Notes: a model not told the origin generated them from the sequence alone. Positions 1 through 8,459 are shown, counted from the stretch's first letter. The stretch is 64,000 nt of DNA from Symbiodinium natans (GCA_905221605.1 CAJNDS010000779.1:1613501-1677500); one strand, 5' to 3'. A program made the numbers and translations.

Positions 1-204
1 CAGGATCTTTGTTGGGCTTTAGGGCTTTTGCGGGCTCAAGGGCTCAAGGTTTTGGCCGGGCCAACTACCCACGCAGACCCCCCCCTGCCGGAGCTTTAGA
101 CCCTATAATAAAGCCTAAAGCCTCATGCGTTGCCTGGCACTGCTAGACCCCTTGAATGCAACGGCATACAGAGAGAGAGAGAGAGAGGCCCTTCAAGCCC
201 TGTA

Positions 205-290
205 GAAGAAGAAGAAGAACAAGAAGAAGAAGAAGAAGAAGGAGAAGAAGAAGAAGAATAAGAAGAAGAAGAAGAAGAAGAGAGAGAGGT
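205..290. repeat. GAA/AAG microsatellite
   Basis: Purine-rich run of AAG units with AGG and AGA interruptions, flanked by GA runs. It produces long Arg- or Leu-only frames that are not genes. Confidence 0.9.
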
Positions 291-358
291 TTCCCTTCAT
301 GCCCAGCAGAAGAAGAAGAGAGAGAAACCCTAAAGCACTCTTTTCTCAAGCCCCCCAG

Positions 359-424
359 GAATCGGAGTCAAGCAGTGAGGATGAGATGATGCTCCAGAGC
401 CTCAGTGCGACGTGCTTGAATTAA
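359..424 (+). CDS. Acidic exon-like block, unidentified
   Basis: Follows a pyrimidine-rich CCCCCCAG acceptor and reads ESESSSEDEMMLQSLSATC, then a TAA. The strong Glu/Ser/Asp bias suggests coding. It may be a last exon or may be spliced before the stop. No family recognised. Confidence 0.3.
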   Translation, partial: ESESSSEDEMMLQSLSATCLN

Positions 425-639
425 CAAATGGGATAAAAACACGGGAGTTTAGTTTAGGGCCCATAAACAGCCCTATAAAGGCCCCTTTCTTAAAGGGTAT
501 AGGGTCTAATAGCCCATCCTGGTCGGGCCTAGGGGCTACATGTCGCTTCTGCTTCTCTTTCGTCCTGGGCCTCTATACGTGATCAGGGTTCGGGGCAAAT
601 CTCACAGACACTTCGTAAAGAACCTAATTATGCAAGTAG

Positions 640-711
640 GGACCCCCTTACTATACTAACTTTGATTCAGGGACTTATACTTATAACCTGAATAGGAGGA
701 CTTCTAACCAG
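640..711. mobile_element. Inverted-repeat element, family F copy 1
   Basis: Starts near CCCCTTACTATACTAAC and ends TTCTAACCAG. A related copy lies at about 23153-23240 (TTTACTATACCAAC, TTATAACCTGAATAG). It ends in AG directly before a coding-like block, as an intronic element would. Confidence 0.45.
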
Positions 712-817
712 GCGGCCCAACCACCTGCTATTGCCGTTCGTCCTGAAATTCTGCCTTACCTTGTCAGGCCTTTCCAAGAGTCCCGCAGCACAGCGCCCAT
801 TCATGCAAATCCTCACT
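712..817 (+). CDS. Exon-like block, unidentified
   Basis: Begins right after an element ending in CCAG and stays open as AAQPPAIAVRPEILPYLV and onward, to a GTAGGT-type donor at 818. No family recognised. Confidence 0.4.
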
Positions 818-842
818 GTAGGTGGGAGTTTAGGAGGGAGGC

Positions 843-922
843 AAATAGGGGACCCCGATATAGATCCCCAAATAGTAGGATCCCCTTATACTGAGGACCT
901 CAGTAAGGTACCCTAACTTCGG
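843..922. mobile_element. Inverted-repeat element, family G copy 1
   Basis: Contains CCCCAAATAGTAGGATCCCCTT and flanking GGGGACCCC / GGTACCCTAA ends. Shared core AAATAGTAGGA or its complement recurs near 20768-20862, 28405-28540, 12710 and 54330-54405. Confidence 0.5.
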
Positions 923-991
923 AAACCCTAAACCCGAAACCCTAAACCCTAAACCCTAAACCCTGAACCCTATAAACCCTAAAACCCGCAG

Positions 992-1048
992 GTGAACACC
1001 CTCATGCGACAGCGCGTCCGCGGCGTAGTCGGCTTCAGCGACGCGGAC
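992..1048 (+). CDS. Exon interrupted by introner E1 (5' part)
   Basis: After a CCCGCAG acceptor the frame reads VNTLMRQRVRGVVGFSDAD. It stops at an inverted-repeat element and resumes in the same frame at 1199 (EFLEPKVTHLPTRQIF). Removing the element plus one copy of the flanking GAG(C/T) restores an uninterrupted exon. Protein not identified. Confidence 0.6.
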
Positions 1049-1052
1049 GAGC

Positions 1053-1198
1053 CTTACTTCGCCTTTGCTTGAACTTTAAACTTTTTCGGGTTTCCTTAAT
1101 TTAGTAGGAATACTAAAGTTTAACCTCTTTTTTATTTAGTAGGAATACTAAAGTCTGACCTCTCTTTTTTGTTCCCCCTTGGTTATTGGAGAAGTAAG
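1053..1198. mobile_element. Introner-like element E1
   Basis: Ends are CTTACTTC and GAAGTAAG, an exact inverted repeat. Flanks are GAGC on the left and GAGT on the right, a 4-base duplication with one change. A second copy, E2 at 29682-29781, shares the body (TTGAACTTTAAACTTTT, TAGTAGGAATA, CTTGGTT.TTGGAGAAGTAAG). It lies inside an open frame, so it behaves as an intron starting at GA and ending in AG. Confidence 0.75.
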
Positions 1199-1249
1199 GA
1201 GTTCCTTGAGCCGAAAGTGACCCATCTGCCCACCAGGCAGATCTTCAGG
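1199..1249 (+). CDS. Exon interrupted by introner E1 (3' part)
   Basis: Continues the frame of the upstream block: EFLEPKVTHLPTRQIFR, followed by a GTGCCC donor. The Phe-Leu-Glu-Pro stretch and frame continuity across the element are the support. Confidence 0.6.
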
Positions 1250-1395
1250 GTGCCCTCGCGAAGCTCTCTTCATCCTGAGCACTTCTTGTGTGGACGGCTG
1301 GGAAGGGGAGTGTATACAAATTTGCCCTAAACCCTAAACCCTAGGGTTTAGGGTTTATAGGGTTTAGGGTTTTCAGACGGCCAGAAAACATCCTG

Positions 1396-1623
1396 CAGTC
1401 CGGACGGTGTTGTATCCACAGCTCAGGAACAGCGCTGTCCATCTTGATCGTGCTTGCTGCCTTACTGTCCTCCGGGCTGACCTTTGTCTATCCCATGCTG
1501 ACGTGGCAGAATGTGAACCTAGAGACGGTGGAGGACTTTCAAGTGACTTGGCGAAGCAGTTGCGTTTGCACTGCTGGGACCCTGAAATCCGACTCCGAAT
1601 CACCAAAACAATCAGGGCTCTGA
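1396..1623 (+). CDS. Exon-like block with a membrane segment
   Basis: One + frame encodes a hydrophobic run, ALSILIVLAALLSSGLTFVY, followed by a polar stretch and a TGA. An overlapping + frame and a minus frame are also open, so the frame choice rests on the transmembrane-like segment. Unidentified. Confidence 0.35.
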   Translation, partial: QSGRCCIHSSGTALSILIVLAALLSSGLTFVYPMLTWQNVNLETVEDFQVTWRSSCVCTAGTLKSDSESPKQSGL

Positions 1624-1726
1624 GTGTAAGGGGGAACATCCCAACATTCAGCTTTGCATCCCTAGCTTGATGGCTTTCCAGAAGAGCTTGCGCGGTGGCC
1701 TTTTTCAAAATTATCGTCCCCTACCA

Positions 1727-1815
1727 GGATGGGCTACTAGGCCCTACAACCCCAGAAGCAGCCCTACAAAGACACTTTTTTTTCAGGGTTATAGGGTAAT
1801 AGCCCATGAAACCTT
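1727..1815. mobile_element. Inverted-repeat element, family C copy
   Basis: Left end CCAGGATGGGCTA, right end TAATAGCCCATG. Better-preserved copies are at 29322-29413 and 27372-27477, and a one-sided match is at about 520. The short exon-like stretch EPQLHKLNSPS follows to a G|GTTTAG junction at 1850. Confidence 0.5.
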
Positions 1816-2359
1816 TGAGCCGCAGCTCCACAAGTTGAACTCGCCGAGCGGTTTAGGGTTTAGGGTTTAAGGGTTTAGGGTACCCCGAAGTCACGGCAAG
1901 CTTTCTTGCGGGGGGTTAGATTCAGGCCCTCCCGTGTTCAGCCATCACGAGCTGATCGACACTCAAGACACTCCAACTCTATAGATCCTAAACTGTGGTG
2001 AGAGGATGTGAGAGGCGCTGCTACTAGTAGGAAAGTGGCAAGAAGACTCTGAACTGTGTTGTAAGTCGTCGGGGCTTGTGACTCTTCGGCCGGGGGACCT
2101 CGTCGAGACCTTGACATGATCATGGTTCGGGCAGTGCCCGATCATTTGCCTTAAGAATACGAAGCAAGAGATTAATTTCATGTTTTGGCATCACTTCTAA
2201 AGCCCCTTTGATGCTGTAACTAGGATCCCAAGAACCAGGCATTGAAACCCTAACCCCTACAAATCCTAAACCCTAAACCCTCTAAGACGTGAGGCTGCGG
2301 ACTGGGGGTGCCTTTGCCTTCCCTAAACTCTAAACTCAGGGTGCTTTTGCCTTCCGCAG

Positions 2360-2446
2360 GCCTCCATCAGCGAGCAGGGCAAAGAATTGCATCGGCTGGT
2401 CCACGATGCGAGCGTTGCGAGCTACCATGACAGCCGGGGAACCCAA
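2360..2446 (+). CDS. Exon-like block, unidentified
   Basis: Behind TTCCGCAG the frame reads ASISEQGKELHRLVHDA and onward to an AAG before telomere repeats. Charged helical composition. No family recognised. Confidence 0.5.
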
Positions 2447-2766
2447 GCCCTAAACCCTAACCCCTAGCCTTAGTTTTACACCCTAAGCCCTAAACCCTAA
2501 ACCGCAGTTGGTGCAGTAGGCACTGTAGGGTTTTAGGGCCTTTTGTGGTTTAGGGTTGTGCAGTCAGCTATAGGGTTTAAAGGTTTTTTGGCCATTTACA
2601 GGTTATAGGCTATAGGGTTATCAGGTCTTTTATGGTGTAGGTTTCAGGGTCAGGGGGCGTCCAGGCACGGTCAGAGAGCCTTAGGCAGACAAAAGGGGCT
2701 TGTAGGGGGGGGTGGCAGGGCTTGTAAATTCAAGGTCAAGCCGGCGTGGGGGGCCCTTCCATGCAG

Positions 2767-2835
2767 GAGCTGCTGCTGAACATCGAGTGGTCCATCTGGT
2801 GGTTCGTGATTGAGCAGCCATCGAAGGCCCAGTAG
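2767..2835 (+). CDS. Exon-like block with Trp-rich helix
   Basis: Behind CCATGCAG reads ELLLNIEWSIWWFVIEQP and onward, ending in TAG (or spliced just before it). GC-rich third positions support coding. Confidence 0.5.
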   Translation, partial: ELLLNIEWSIWWFVIEQPSKAQ

Positions 2836-2904
2836 CACCTGTTGATGCTCAGATGATGCACGCTCAAACCCGCTCAAAACGATCCGAGTTCAGGGTTAAG
2901 GGGT

Positions 2905-2996
2905 GGGATCTTCCCTCTTATACTTACTAACAGTCCTAAATCGGGTGATTATAGTACCCAGATAATCCCTATTGTGGACTGTTAGTATAAGGGAGT
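2905..2996. mobile_element. Inverted-repeat element, family H copy 1
   Basis: Arms CCCTCTTATACTTACTAACAG and CTGTTAGTATAAGGGA with ATAATCCCTAT in the body. Related copies are at 11826-11928, 51350-51430 and 61903-61976. All keep CAGTCCT and AGGGATTATAG-like cores and CCCCTTAT ends. Confidence 0.6.
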
Positions 2997-3013
2997 ACCC
3001 CCCCCCAAGTTAA

Positions 3014-3115
3014 GGGCTGCAGCTTGCCGGAAATGCCCAGCCCAGCCTCCCGCAGGCTGTGCAGTCCCTGTACTCTGCTCTGATACTGGAGCCTGGCCTC
3101 TGGTCTCAGAACTGA
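3014..3115 (+). CDS. Exon-like block, unidentified
   Basis: Directly follows element H1. Reads GLQLAGNAQPSLPQAVQS and on to a TGA next to a GTAACC donor-like site. Good amphipathic helix; family unknown. Confidence 0.5.
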   Translation, partial: GLQLAGNAQPSLPQAVQSLYSALILEPGLWSQN

Positions 3116-3275
3116 ATAGGTAACCTTTAACCTTGTGGGGTATATAGAATCCCACCATAAATCCTACCATATAATTGAGAGGTTAACCTTTTTTTGTTTT
3201 GGGGGGGGGGGGGGTGAATCCTACCATAAATCCTACCACAATTGAAAGGTTTTTTTTTTGCCCCGGGGTACTCAG

Positions 3276-3371
3276 CAACTGGGACAAAGTTACTCATGGC
3301 CTCGATGACCCAAAAGCCCAACAGCTCAGGGGCTTGTCGGCTTTGGCACTCTTTAACCCGCATCTTGTTGG
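3276..3371 (+). CDS. Exon ending at a telomere-repeat donor
   Basis: Behind GTACTCAG reads NWDKVTHGLDDPKAQQLRG and on to HLV, stopping at GG|GTTTAG where a telomere array begins. The frame resumes 27 bases later (see the next block). Confidence 0.6.
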
Positions 3372-3398
3372 GTTTAGGGTGTAGGGTTTAGGGTTTAG

Positions 3399-3462
3399 GG
3401 TGGGCAACCTCCGCTTCCTCCCCTTGCTACAGATGAAACAAGACAGGCGTTGCTCTAGTTAA
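3399..3462 (+). CDS. Exon starting at a telomere-repeat acceptor
   Basis: Begins TTTAG|G and, joined to the block ending at 3371, continues in frame as VGNLRFLPLLQMKQDRRC, then TAA. The intervening 27 bases are GTTTAGGG-type repeat only. Confidence 0.5.
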
Positions 3463-4077
3463 AGCAAACCCGGATATGAATCGAACATCTCTAAAGTGCT
3501 GCCGACCTGGTATATAGGGTTGACGGTTTAGGGGCTTAGGGACAGCTCATCGCAACTAAGTCTAAAGCTGCTTCTATGTAACGGCGAGCCGGTTCCGCAA
3601 AGGTGCTTTCCGTCCACGCATATGTAGAGAGAGAGAGAGAGAGAGAGACAGAGCCAGACCAAATATGTCCTCAGACGCGTCTAGCATTTCATTGTGGCCA
3701 TGGTCCAAATTGCTTAAGCCTGCTTCGGAAAAGTTGCTACCCTCAACCCTGAACTTTAAACTTTGAACCCTCAACCCTAAACCCTAAACCCCAACGGCAG
3801 GGAGCTGCCTAAAACCCTAACACCCCGCCTAAGGCTGGCAACAGCAGTCCAGCCAAATCGCGGTGGCTGCTCGAACTATCCTGACCACGCAGTCCTGAGA
3901 CTGCATTTCCGGGGGTCGGGGGGTCCTCAAGAAGTCCTTAAGTTAGGGTCCTTAGTTTGGGTTCCGATTGTATGACCGAGCCTTTTGTCTAGGGGTACCG
4001 ACAAAGGGCCCACGAGTAAGAGAACCCCTCCCCCCCCCCACCTGCTTGTGGCTTGGGGCTTGAGGTTTAGGGCATAG

Positions 4078-4197
4078 CTTGTTCTTGGTTGTGGCAAAAG
4101 TTCCTGCCCTTCGCAAACGCACGAAGCACGCTGGTTCTTGAAGACCTGTAGCCTCGGCTTCCTGTCTTCGAGCTGTGCTCTATCTCTAGCTGGCAGG
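4078..4197 (+). CDS. Exon-like block, Cys/Ser-rich
   Basis: Open as LVLGCGKSSCPSQTHEARW and on to a GTGCGT donor at 4198. Unidentified. Confidence 0.4.
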
Positions 4198-4267
4198 GTG
4201 CGTAAATTGAATTGACACCTAGAACTGTATAGGAGCCTGGATCAAAAAAATGAATTGAAAGAGAGAG

Positions 4268-4372
4268 AGCTTTTCTGGCATCCTCACCTCTGAAGTCACC
4301 GCCAACTTTCACATGTCCTATCGTGCCGGGGACACAGATGATGAGAGAGGGACGCGCGGGAAAGCAAGACAG
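4268..4372 (+). CDS. Exon-like block, unidentified
   Basis: Reads SFSGILTSEVTANFHMSY and on to a CAG|GTGCTG donor. Acidic then basic composition. Preceded by a GA-rich run ending in AG. Confidence 0.5.
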
Positions 4373-4535
4373 GTGCTGTGTTTATCATAGAGACTGTCTA
4401 GTAGTACACGTCTCAACCTCACGAGTTGTTCCCGTCCGTCTGCCCAGAAGTTCAAACATAAAACCGACATGCAGTGCTCCGCCCCCCCCCCCCCCTGTAG
4501 AGACGCCTTGAACCCCCGTCCCTGAGAACCCTCTA

Positions 4536-4837
4536 ATGCAAAGGTACTGGGTCAACAGCCCTGCCTTCTCCATGGAAAAGGCCCGGCGTTGCCCTCAGGG
4601 TTCAGATGCAGGAGTGGCATCAGAGGTCAGACCGTTTGGGGGAAAATTCCGAAATTTTGGGGGGGACGTTGTTGGGGTCCTTGTTGTAAGGGAAATCCTA
4701 GAATTTGGGGTCTATGTCATTTTTCCTTTTTTCTCCCGTATCACCCTTGTGTACAGTGGTGCCATGCCCTCGGAACACCCCTTATGCACTCTCTTGTTTT
4801 TGTTTGCCCTGAACTGGCGGAAGCTGGCCCTTCAATG
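4536..4837 (+). CDS. Exon-like block with hydrophobic C-terminal part
   Basis: About 100 codons open from an ATG at 4536. The last part, HPLCTLLFLFALNWRKLALQ, ends at a GTATGT donor. The 178-aa ORF in the neighbouring frame is Trp/Cys-rich and less credible. Confidence 0.4.
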
Positions 4838-4945
4838 GTATGTATAACTAGGGAGCTAGTTCCCTCATTCCCTACTCAGAACCAGGGAGTCTTGCATCGG
4901 CAGGTTGTTGTCCTACGATGTCACCGTAATGGGCTTCCTTTGCAG

Positions 4946-5040
4946 GTGATACGCGGGGGCAGCGTGGGTGCAGCGCGCAACCTCTGCGCTGCCTACTGCA
5001 CCGGTCTGTTCATATGCGTGCAACGCGCAGCTCCAGGCAG
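4946..5040 (+). CDS. Exon-like block, unidentified
   Basis: Behind TTTGCAG: VIRGGSVGAARNLCAAYC and on, ending at CCAGGCAG. GC-rich third positions and Ala/Cys-rich hydrophobic content suggest a membrane segment. Confidence 0.5.
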
Positions 5041-5225
5041 GATTTGGGCTGTATTGAAGGGGTTCCGGGAAAGAGTGAGTGAGAGAGTGAGCGGGTTTTG
5101 GTGGGGCTTGCTGTTTAAGGTTTAGACTTTAGGGTTAGGGGTTTGTAAGGGGTGTAGAGAGGTGCATGCTGGTTTTGGGGGCGTCAATGAGATTTTCTGT
5201 CAACATTTAGATGCTTCCTTTTCAG

Positions 5226-5337
5226 GCTGCAGGTCCTAAACATACCATTTCCGACCATCTCCATGGACCCGCCCACCCTCACCCCAATCTCTAAAGCCCG
5301 AAGAACTGCATGGCCAAAGAACCCCCAACACCTGTAA
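5226..5337 (+). CDS. Exon-like block, unidentified
   Basis: Behind CTTTTCAG: LQVLNIPFPTISMDPPTL and on to TAA. Pro-rich. Confidence 0.45.
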
Positions 5338-5433
5338 AGCAACAGCACTGTAGCCTAAAACCCACCGCCCGGCTGACAACAACAGGCCATTAGCCGCCCA
5401 AGCCCGACCCTGTGAAGGAACGGACGACTTCAG

Positions 5434-5539
5434 GCTACTGACAGCACCTCCTTACTCGGTGCCCGGAGGACTGCAGGTCAAAAGCCATGAGACTCAACCC
5501 CACAAAGACCTCCAGCTTCAGAACCCTGAATTCCAGTAA
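5434..5539 (+). CDS. Exon-like block, unidentified
   Basis: Behind GACTTCAG: RLLTAPPYSVPGGLQVKSH and on to TAA. Confidence 0.4.
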
Positions 5540-5591
5540 CATGTTGAGCCGTCCCCTTTGTTGGCTCAAGCCGTTTTAGCTCGCAAAGGGG

Positions 5592-5676
5592 AAAGCATCG
5601 CAAAACGCTCAGCTTGACAGTCTCGGGAATGGCCTCCATTCTCGAGACTCTCATGCTGAGCGTTTTGCGGTGCTTT
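5592..5676. repeat. Long imperfect hairpin
   Basis: Arms of about 40 bases (CGCAAAACGCTCAGC and GCTGAGCGTTTTGCG inside) around a short loop at TGGCCTCCA. Could be a small inverted-repeat element or a hairpin RNA; nothing shows transcription. Confidence 0.7.
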
Positions 5677-5759
5677 GAGGAGGCGTGTGAGCCCGATTCC
5701 GAGCCAGGGCTTAGGGTTTAGGGATGTTTAGGGTTTAGGGTTTAGGGTTGTGGTTTTAG

Positions 5760-5854
5760 GGTTCCGATGCCAAAGAACACCCCAATGCGGGGCCTGTTTT
5801 TGCGGGAACCGACGACGGCAGCGAAACCGCCACGATGATCGATGATTATTCAGG
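5760..5854 (+). CDS. Acidic exon-like block
   Basis: Starts at TTTAG|GG and reads GSDAKEHPNAGPVFAGTDDG and on to TCAGG|GTGTGC. Likely joins the block beginning at 5927 (HDSAWSQIAADSCREL), though the exact junction has two equivalent positions. Confidence 0.5.
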
Positions 5855-5926
5855 GTGTGCCAGAGCTCATGACTCGGGGTGTTGAGGGTTAGGGGAATGG
5901 CAAAGGTTTTTATCGGCACGTCACAG

Positions 5927-6000
5927 GTTTGCATGACTCGGCATGGTCGCAGATCGCTGCGGATAGCTGCAGGGAGCTTCGCCCAAGCTCGTCCAAGCAT
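5927..6000 (+). CDS. Exon-like block, unidentified
   Basis: Behind GTCACAG; open in the frame HDSAWSQIAADSCRELRP up to GCAT|GTTTGC. A second frame is also open. Confidence 0.4.
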
Positions 6001-6150
6001 GTTTGCTTTCAGCTGACCACAGCGCCATCACAGAATGGCGCTTGCTCCTCGGTTGGTGGTCCCAAATGCCCTTTACACCTGTTCTTTTCTCCTTCGTAGC
6101 GGTCCTAGCGGAGCACCCTGCCTGGAGAGTGTCGTCTCAGACGTCTGTGA

Positions 6151-6342
6151 GCCAACATAGCAAGACAGATTCGGCACGATGCCGTGCCCGTACCCCTTGC
6201 CATCAACACAATGCAGTCAGACCTTGTGCAAACTTGCCTTAATGACCACCAGACAAAGCGGCTTCTGGATGACATCTTTGATTTGTTCTCTACTCTTGTC
6301 CGGTTTGCGGCAGTCGTGTTGTATAGAAGTGGGCCTGCATGA
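6151..6342 (+). CDS. Exon-like block with amphipathic helix
   Basis: Frame ANIARQIRHDAVPVPLAIN, then MQSDLVQTCLNDHQTKRLL and a hydrophobic end, LVRFAAVVLY. Boundaries are upper limits; the donor may lie before the terminal TGA. Confidence 0.45.
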   Translation, partial: ANIARQIRHDAVPVPLAINTMQSDLVQTCLNDHQTKRLLDDIFDLFSTLVRFAAVVLYRSGPA

Positions 6343-6356
6343 CCATCGGAAACTAG

Positions 6357-6419
6357 ATGGACCGTTTTCTGAGAGAAGTGACATTTGCCTTTGACGGCTC
6401 CCTGCCGGGTGTCCGAGAG
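6357..6419 (+). CDS. Exon-like block, unidentified
   Basis: Between AACTAG and GAG|GTCAGC it reads MDRFLREVTFAFDGSLPG and on to VRE. Clean splice signals on both sides. Confidence 0.5.
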
Positions 6420-6556
6420 GTCAGCTAGGCGGGTGAAAAAAACCTAAACCCTAAACCCTAAACCCATGCTTTCCTGCGAGAAGCCTTTCGAGCCTAAGGG
6501 GGTGGGGGGTTCGGAGAGGGTGTAGGGTTTATTTAGGGTTGGCATCAACCCGGAAC

Positions 6557-6655
6557 CTTTATCATAGTGGGGTAACATTTTACATTTTTAAGGGTACTTA
6601 AACTCAATAAGGAATAAAATTTTGAAATTTTATTACTATCCCAACTATGAACCAG
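6557..6655. mobile_element. Introner-like element B1
   Basis: Runs from CTTTATCATAGT to ACTATGAACCAG, flanked on both sides by GAAC (6553-6556 and 6656-6659). Shares CATAGTGGGGTAACATTTTA and CAATAAGGAATA with B2 (12516-12607) and, more distantly, B3 (10646-10746). Both ends give AG on their respective strands. Confidence 0.75.
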
Positions 6656-6765
6656 GAACCACGACCGTCAGCATCTACAAGATTTCTGGTCATGGTGAGC
6701 CTGCTTCCTTGAATGGGACGATTGCGGGATACAAGCCGACGCAGAGCGAGGAGTATCTCTACCAG
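6656..6765 (+). CDS. Exon after introner B1
   Basis: Begins at the element's CCAG end, reads GTTTVSIYKISGHGEPASL and ends CAG|GTTCGG. The minus strand is also open here; the + donor favours +. Confidence 0.5.
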
Positions 6766-6908
6766 GTTCGGGTCACTTGGCTTTGCTTCACCTCCAGAAC
6801 TACTCCCCTAAACGCTAAACCCTAAACCCTATAAACCCTCAATCCTGTAAATCCTATCAAGCCTCTAAACCCTGTAAGCCCTGAACCTGTTACCCCTATA
6901 AACCTTAT

Positions 6909-7025
6909 ATAGGTTGGTGGTCTCTTTAATTGGGGTTTCTGCTTTACAAGGGGATATGTAGTGTTCCTATCAGGGGTTTCCAGGGGGGCTATACGAAGGT
7001 ATACAGCAAGAGATAAAGAGACCAC
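6909..7025. mobile_element. Inverted-repeat element, family J
   Basis: Ends GGTGGTCTCTTTA and TAAAGAGACCACC are exact inverted repeats. No clear target duplication. Single copy in the window. Confidence 0.6.
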
Positions 7026-7061
7026 CAGCCCATAACATAAACCCTACAAAACCCCAAAAGG

Positions 7062-7084
7062 ATCCTGGGCAAAGCTGTTTCCAC
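7062..7084 (-). CDS. Minus-strand exon downstream of a GC-AG intron
   Basis: Starts AAG|GTGG on the minus strand and reads VETALPRI. Joins in frame to the block at 7219-7323 when element K1 is removed as an intron with a GC donor. Confidence 0.45.
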
Positions 7085-7216
7085 CTTACTTAGAGGTTCG
7101 TGGTACTTATTCACCAACTATAATATAACTGTTCTTCTAACCCACTTATAAGCCCTTGAAGTGCCCCAACATGGTTTTAAGTCTTGGTGAATAAGTACCA
7201 GGAACCTCCAAGTAAG
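7085..7216. mobile_element. Inverted-repeat element K1 acting as GC-AG intron
   Basis: Arms of 31 bases with two mismatches (CTTACTTAGAGGTTCG... and CTTACTTGGAGGTTCC... read inward). On the minus strand the intron would start GCCTTACTTGG and end TAAG|G. Related ends lie at 25488-25606 and 50138-50250. Confidence 0.7.
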
Positions 7217-7218
7217 GC

Positions 7219-7323
7219 CTCTTCGTATGGAGATCCCTTGAACTCCTCCTCCGATGCCTGGGCCGGAATCTTTCGATTCCCATTTGAGACACTCGGTAGG
7301 CCCTTGGGACATTTCATAGTGTC
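7219..7323 (-). CDS. Minus-strand exon-like block
   Basis: Reads DTMKCPKGLPSVSNGNRKI and on to SPYEE before the GC donor of K1. A + frame (SYGDPLNSSSDAWAGIF) is also open; the minus frame is preferred because it joins cleanly across K1. Confidence 0.45.
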
Positions 7324-7476
7324 CTTTCTTGGGCTTAAGGGAACCACATATATATATATATATTTACATATATACACACACACACTTATTTATCTATATA
7401 GTTTTTTTTGCTCCCGTATTTTGGGTTTAAGAAGATCGTATTTAGGAATATTTGTTCAGAGGGTTTCATAAGGTGC

Positions 7477-7568
7477 CATCCGAGGAAAGAGCTCAGGGCG
7501 TCCGGCATCCGGAAGTCCGCCCATTGCGGGTACGGCAGGACGTTGCCCATCCCGAAGTGCACCGGATC
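7477..7568 (-). CDS. Minus-strand exon-like block
   Basis: Behind a telomere array ending CCAAG on the minus strand: DPVHFGMGNVLPYPQWADF and on to LSSFLG, with a possible GC donor. Unidentified. Confidence 0.5.
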
Positions 7569-7622
7569 CTTGGGTTTAGGGTTTAGGGTTTAGGGTTTAG
7601 GGTTTAGGGTTTAGGGTTTAGG
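7567..7622. repeat. Telomere-type array (TTTAGGG)
   Basis: Eight near-perfect TTTAGGG units, interstitial, directly abutting a minus-strand exon. Confidence 0.95.
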
Positions 7623-7783
7623 GAGACCAAATAAACCCTAAAAGTGGGGTCATATACCCTATACTACTGTAATTCTTATTAAGGTATATGAACCATAAAC
7701 CCTTTTAGGGTTCCTCTCGTCCCCAAGGATGCCCGGGGCCTTGCGGGGTACTTTTTTCGCACATCCCGTTGACGGCGGCTTAC

Positions 7784-7859
7784 TCTGCATGCCAAGAGAA
7801 CTGGGTCGCCATCCGAAATCGCTTGGCAAATTCTGTCTACGACTACCCTTTGACTGAGA
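7784..7859 (-). CDS. Minus-strand exon after introner A1
   Basis: Reads SQRVVVDRICQAISDGDPVL and on to a GTAAGC donor. With the introner and one TCTC copy removed, it is continuous with the block at 8015-8073 (LLPSQAQAQDHQEDGGLP). Confidence 0.6.
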
Positions 7860-8014
7860 CTTGGTAGCCCAGTGGTACCCTTTAACCTTTTTTGTTGGCT
7901 CTGGGTTCCCCTTGTAAAAATGACCAACCCATAAAAAGGGTACGCTGATTGTAAGAATATGGTTACTGGGCCCTAAACCCTAAACCCTAAACCCCAAACC
8001 CTAGGGCTACTTAG
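7860..8014. mobile_element. Introner A1 with a telomere array inserted in its end repeat
   Basis: Ends CTTGGTAGCCCAG and (split) CTGGG...CTACTTAG; flanks GAGA at 7856-7859 and 8015-8018. Matches A2 and A3 but is longer by about 35 bases because CCCTAAA-type repeats (about 7972-8006) lie within the right end repeat. Confidence 0.85.
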
Positions 8015-8073
8015 GAGAGGGAGTCCACCGTCTTCCTGATGGTCCTGCGCCTGGGCTTGGCTTGGGAGTAGAC
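8015..8073 (-). CDS. Minus-strand exon before introner A1
   Basis: Gln/Asp-rich frame LLPSQAQAQDHQEDGGLPL, open up to the introner target site. Upstream limit not determined. Confidence 0.5.
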
Positions 8074-8255
8074 ACTAATTTGCTCCGTGTTCTTGCTATA
8101 TCGCCCTTGGGAATAATTTTCATTTTTGTGTACCCTAAACCCAAGAGGATATTTAAAATGCTATTGTATCTAAGGTTCTAAGGGGAATGTAACTTGAGAG
8201 TGCCACAACTGCACGCGCACCCCACCTATCGAATGCCCTCAAACACTTGTACTCA

Positions 8256-8305
8256 CACGCAAACACACAAGCAAACACACAAACCACGCACACACACACA
8301 CACAG
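8256..8305. repeat. CA microsatellite
   Basis: Run of ACACAC with CAAACACA interruptions. 8074-8357 otherwise shows no supported gene. Confidence 0.9.
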
Positions 8306-8357
8306 ATCAAGTGACAGTAAGCTATACTGAGATAAAGCCACCCTGTTTTCGTCCCAG

Positions 8358-8459
8358 CCGTAAAAACCTAAGGTCGTCTGACTTGGTCAAATTTGTGAGA
8401 GAGTCGAATCATTTCCACCATCAACAAGCCCAAAGACCCAAAGACCTCGTGCACATGAG
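8358..8459 (+). CDS. Exon-like block, unidentified
   Basis: Behind CGTCCCAG: RKNLRSSDLVKFVRESNHF and on to VHM, then AG|GTTTGA. Basic, helical. Confidence 0.55.

Noticed and set aside
4589-5125. 178-aa + ORF
   Set aside because: Trp/Cys/Gly-rich with no domain. It crosses a clear TTTGCAG acceptor and runs into telomere repeats; shorter exons in the region explain the openness.
5551-5572. Second spliced-leader relic (CCGTCCCCTTTGTTGGCTCAAG)
   Set aside because: Only the ends match the leader, with an insertion and several changes in the middle, and no cDNA-like ORF follows.
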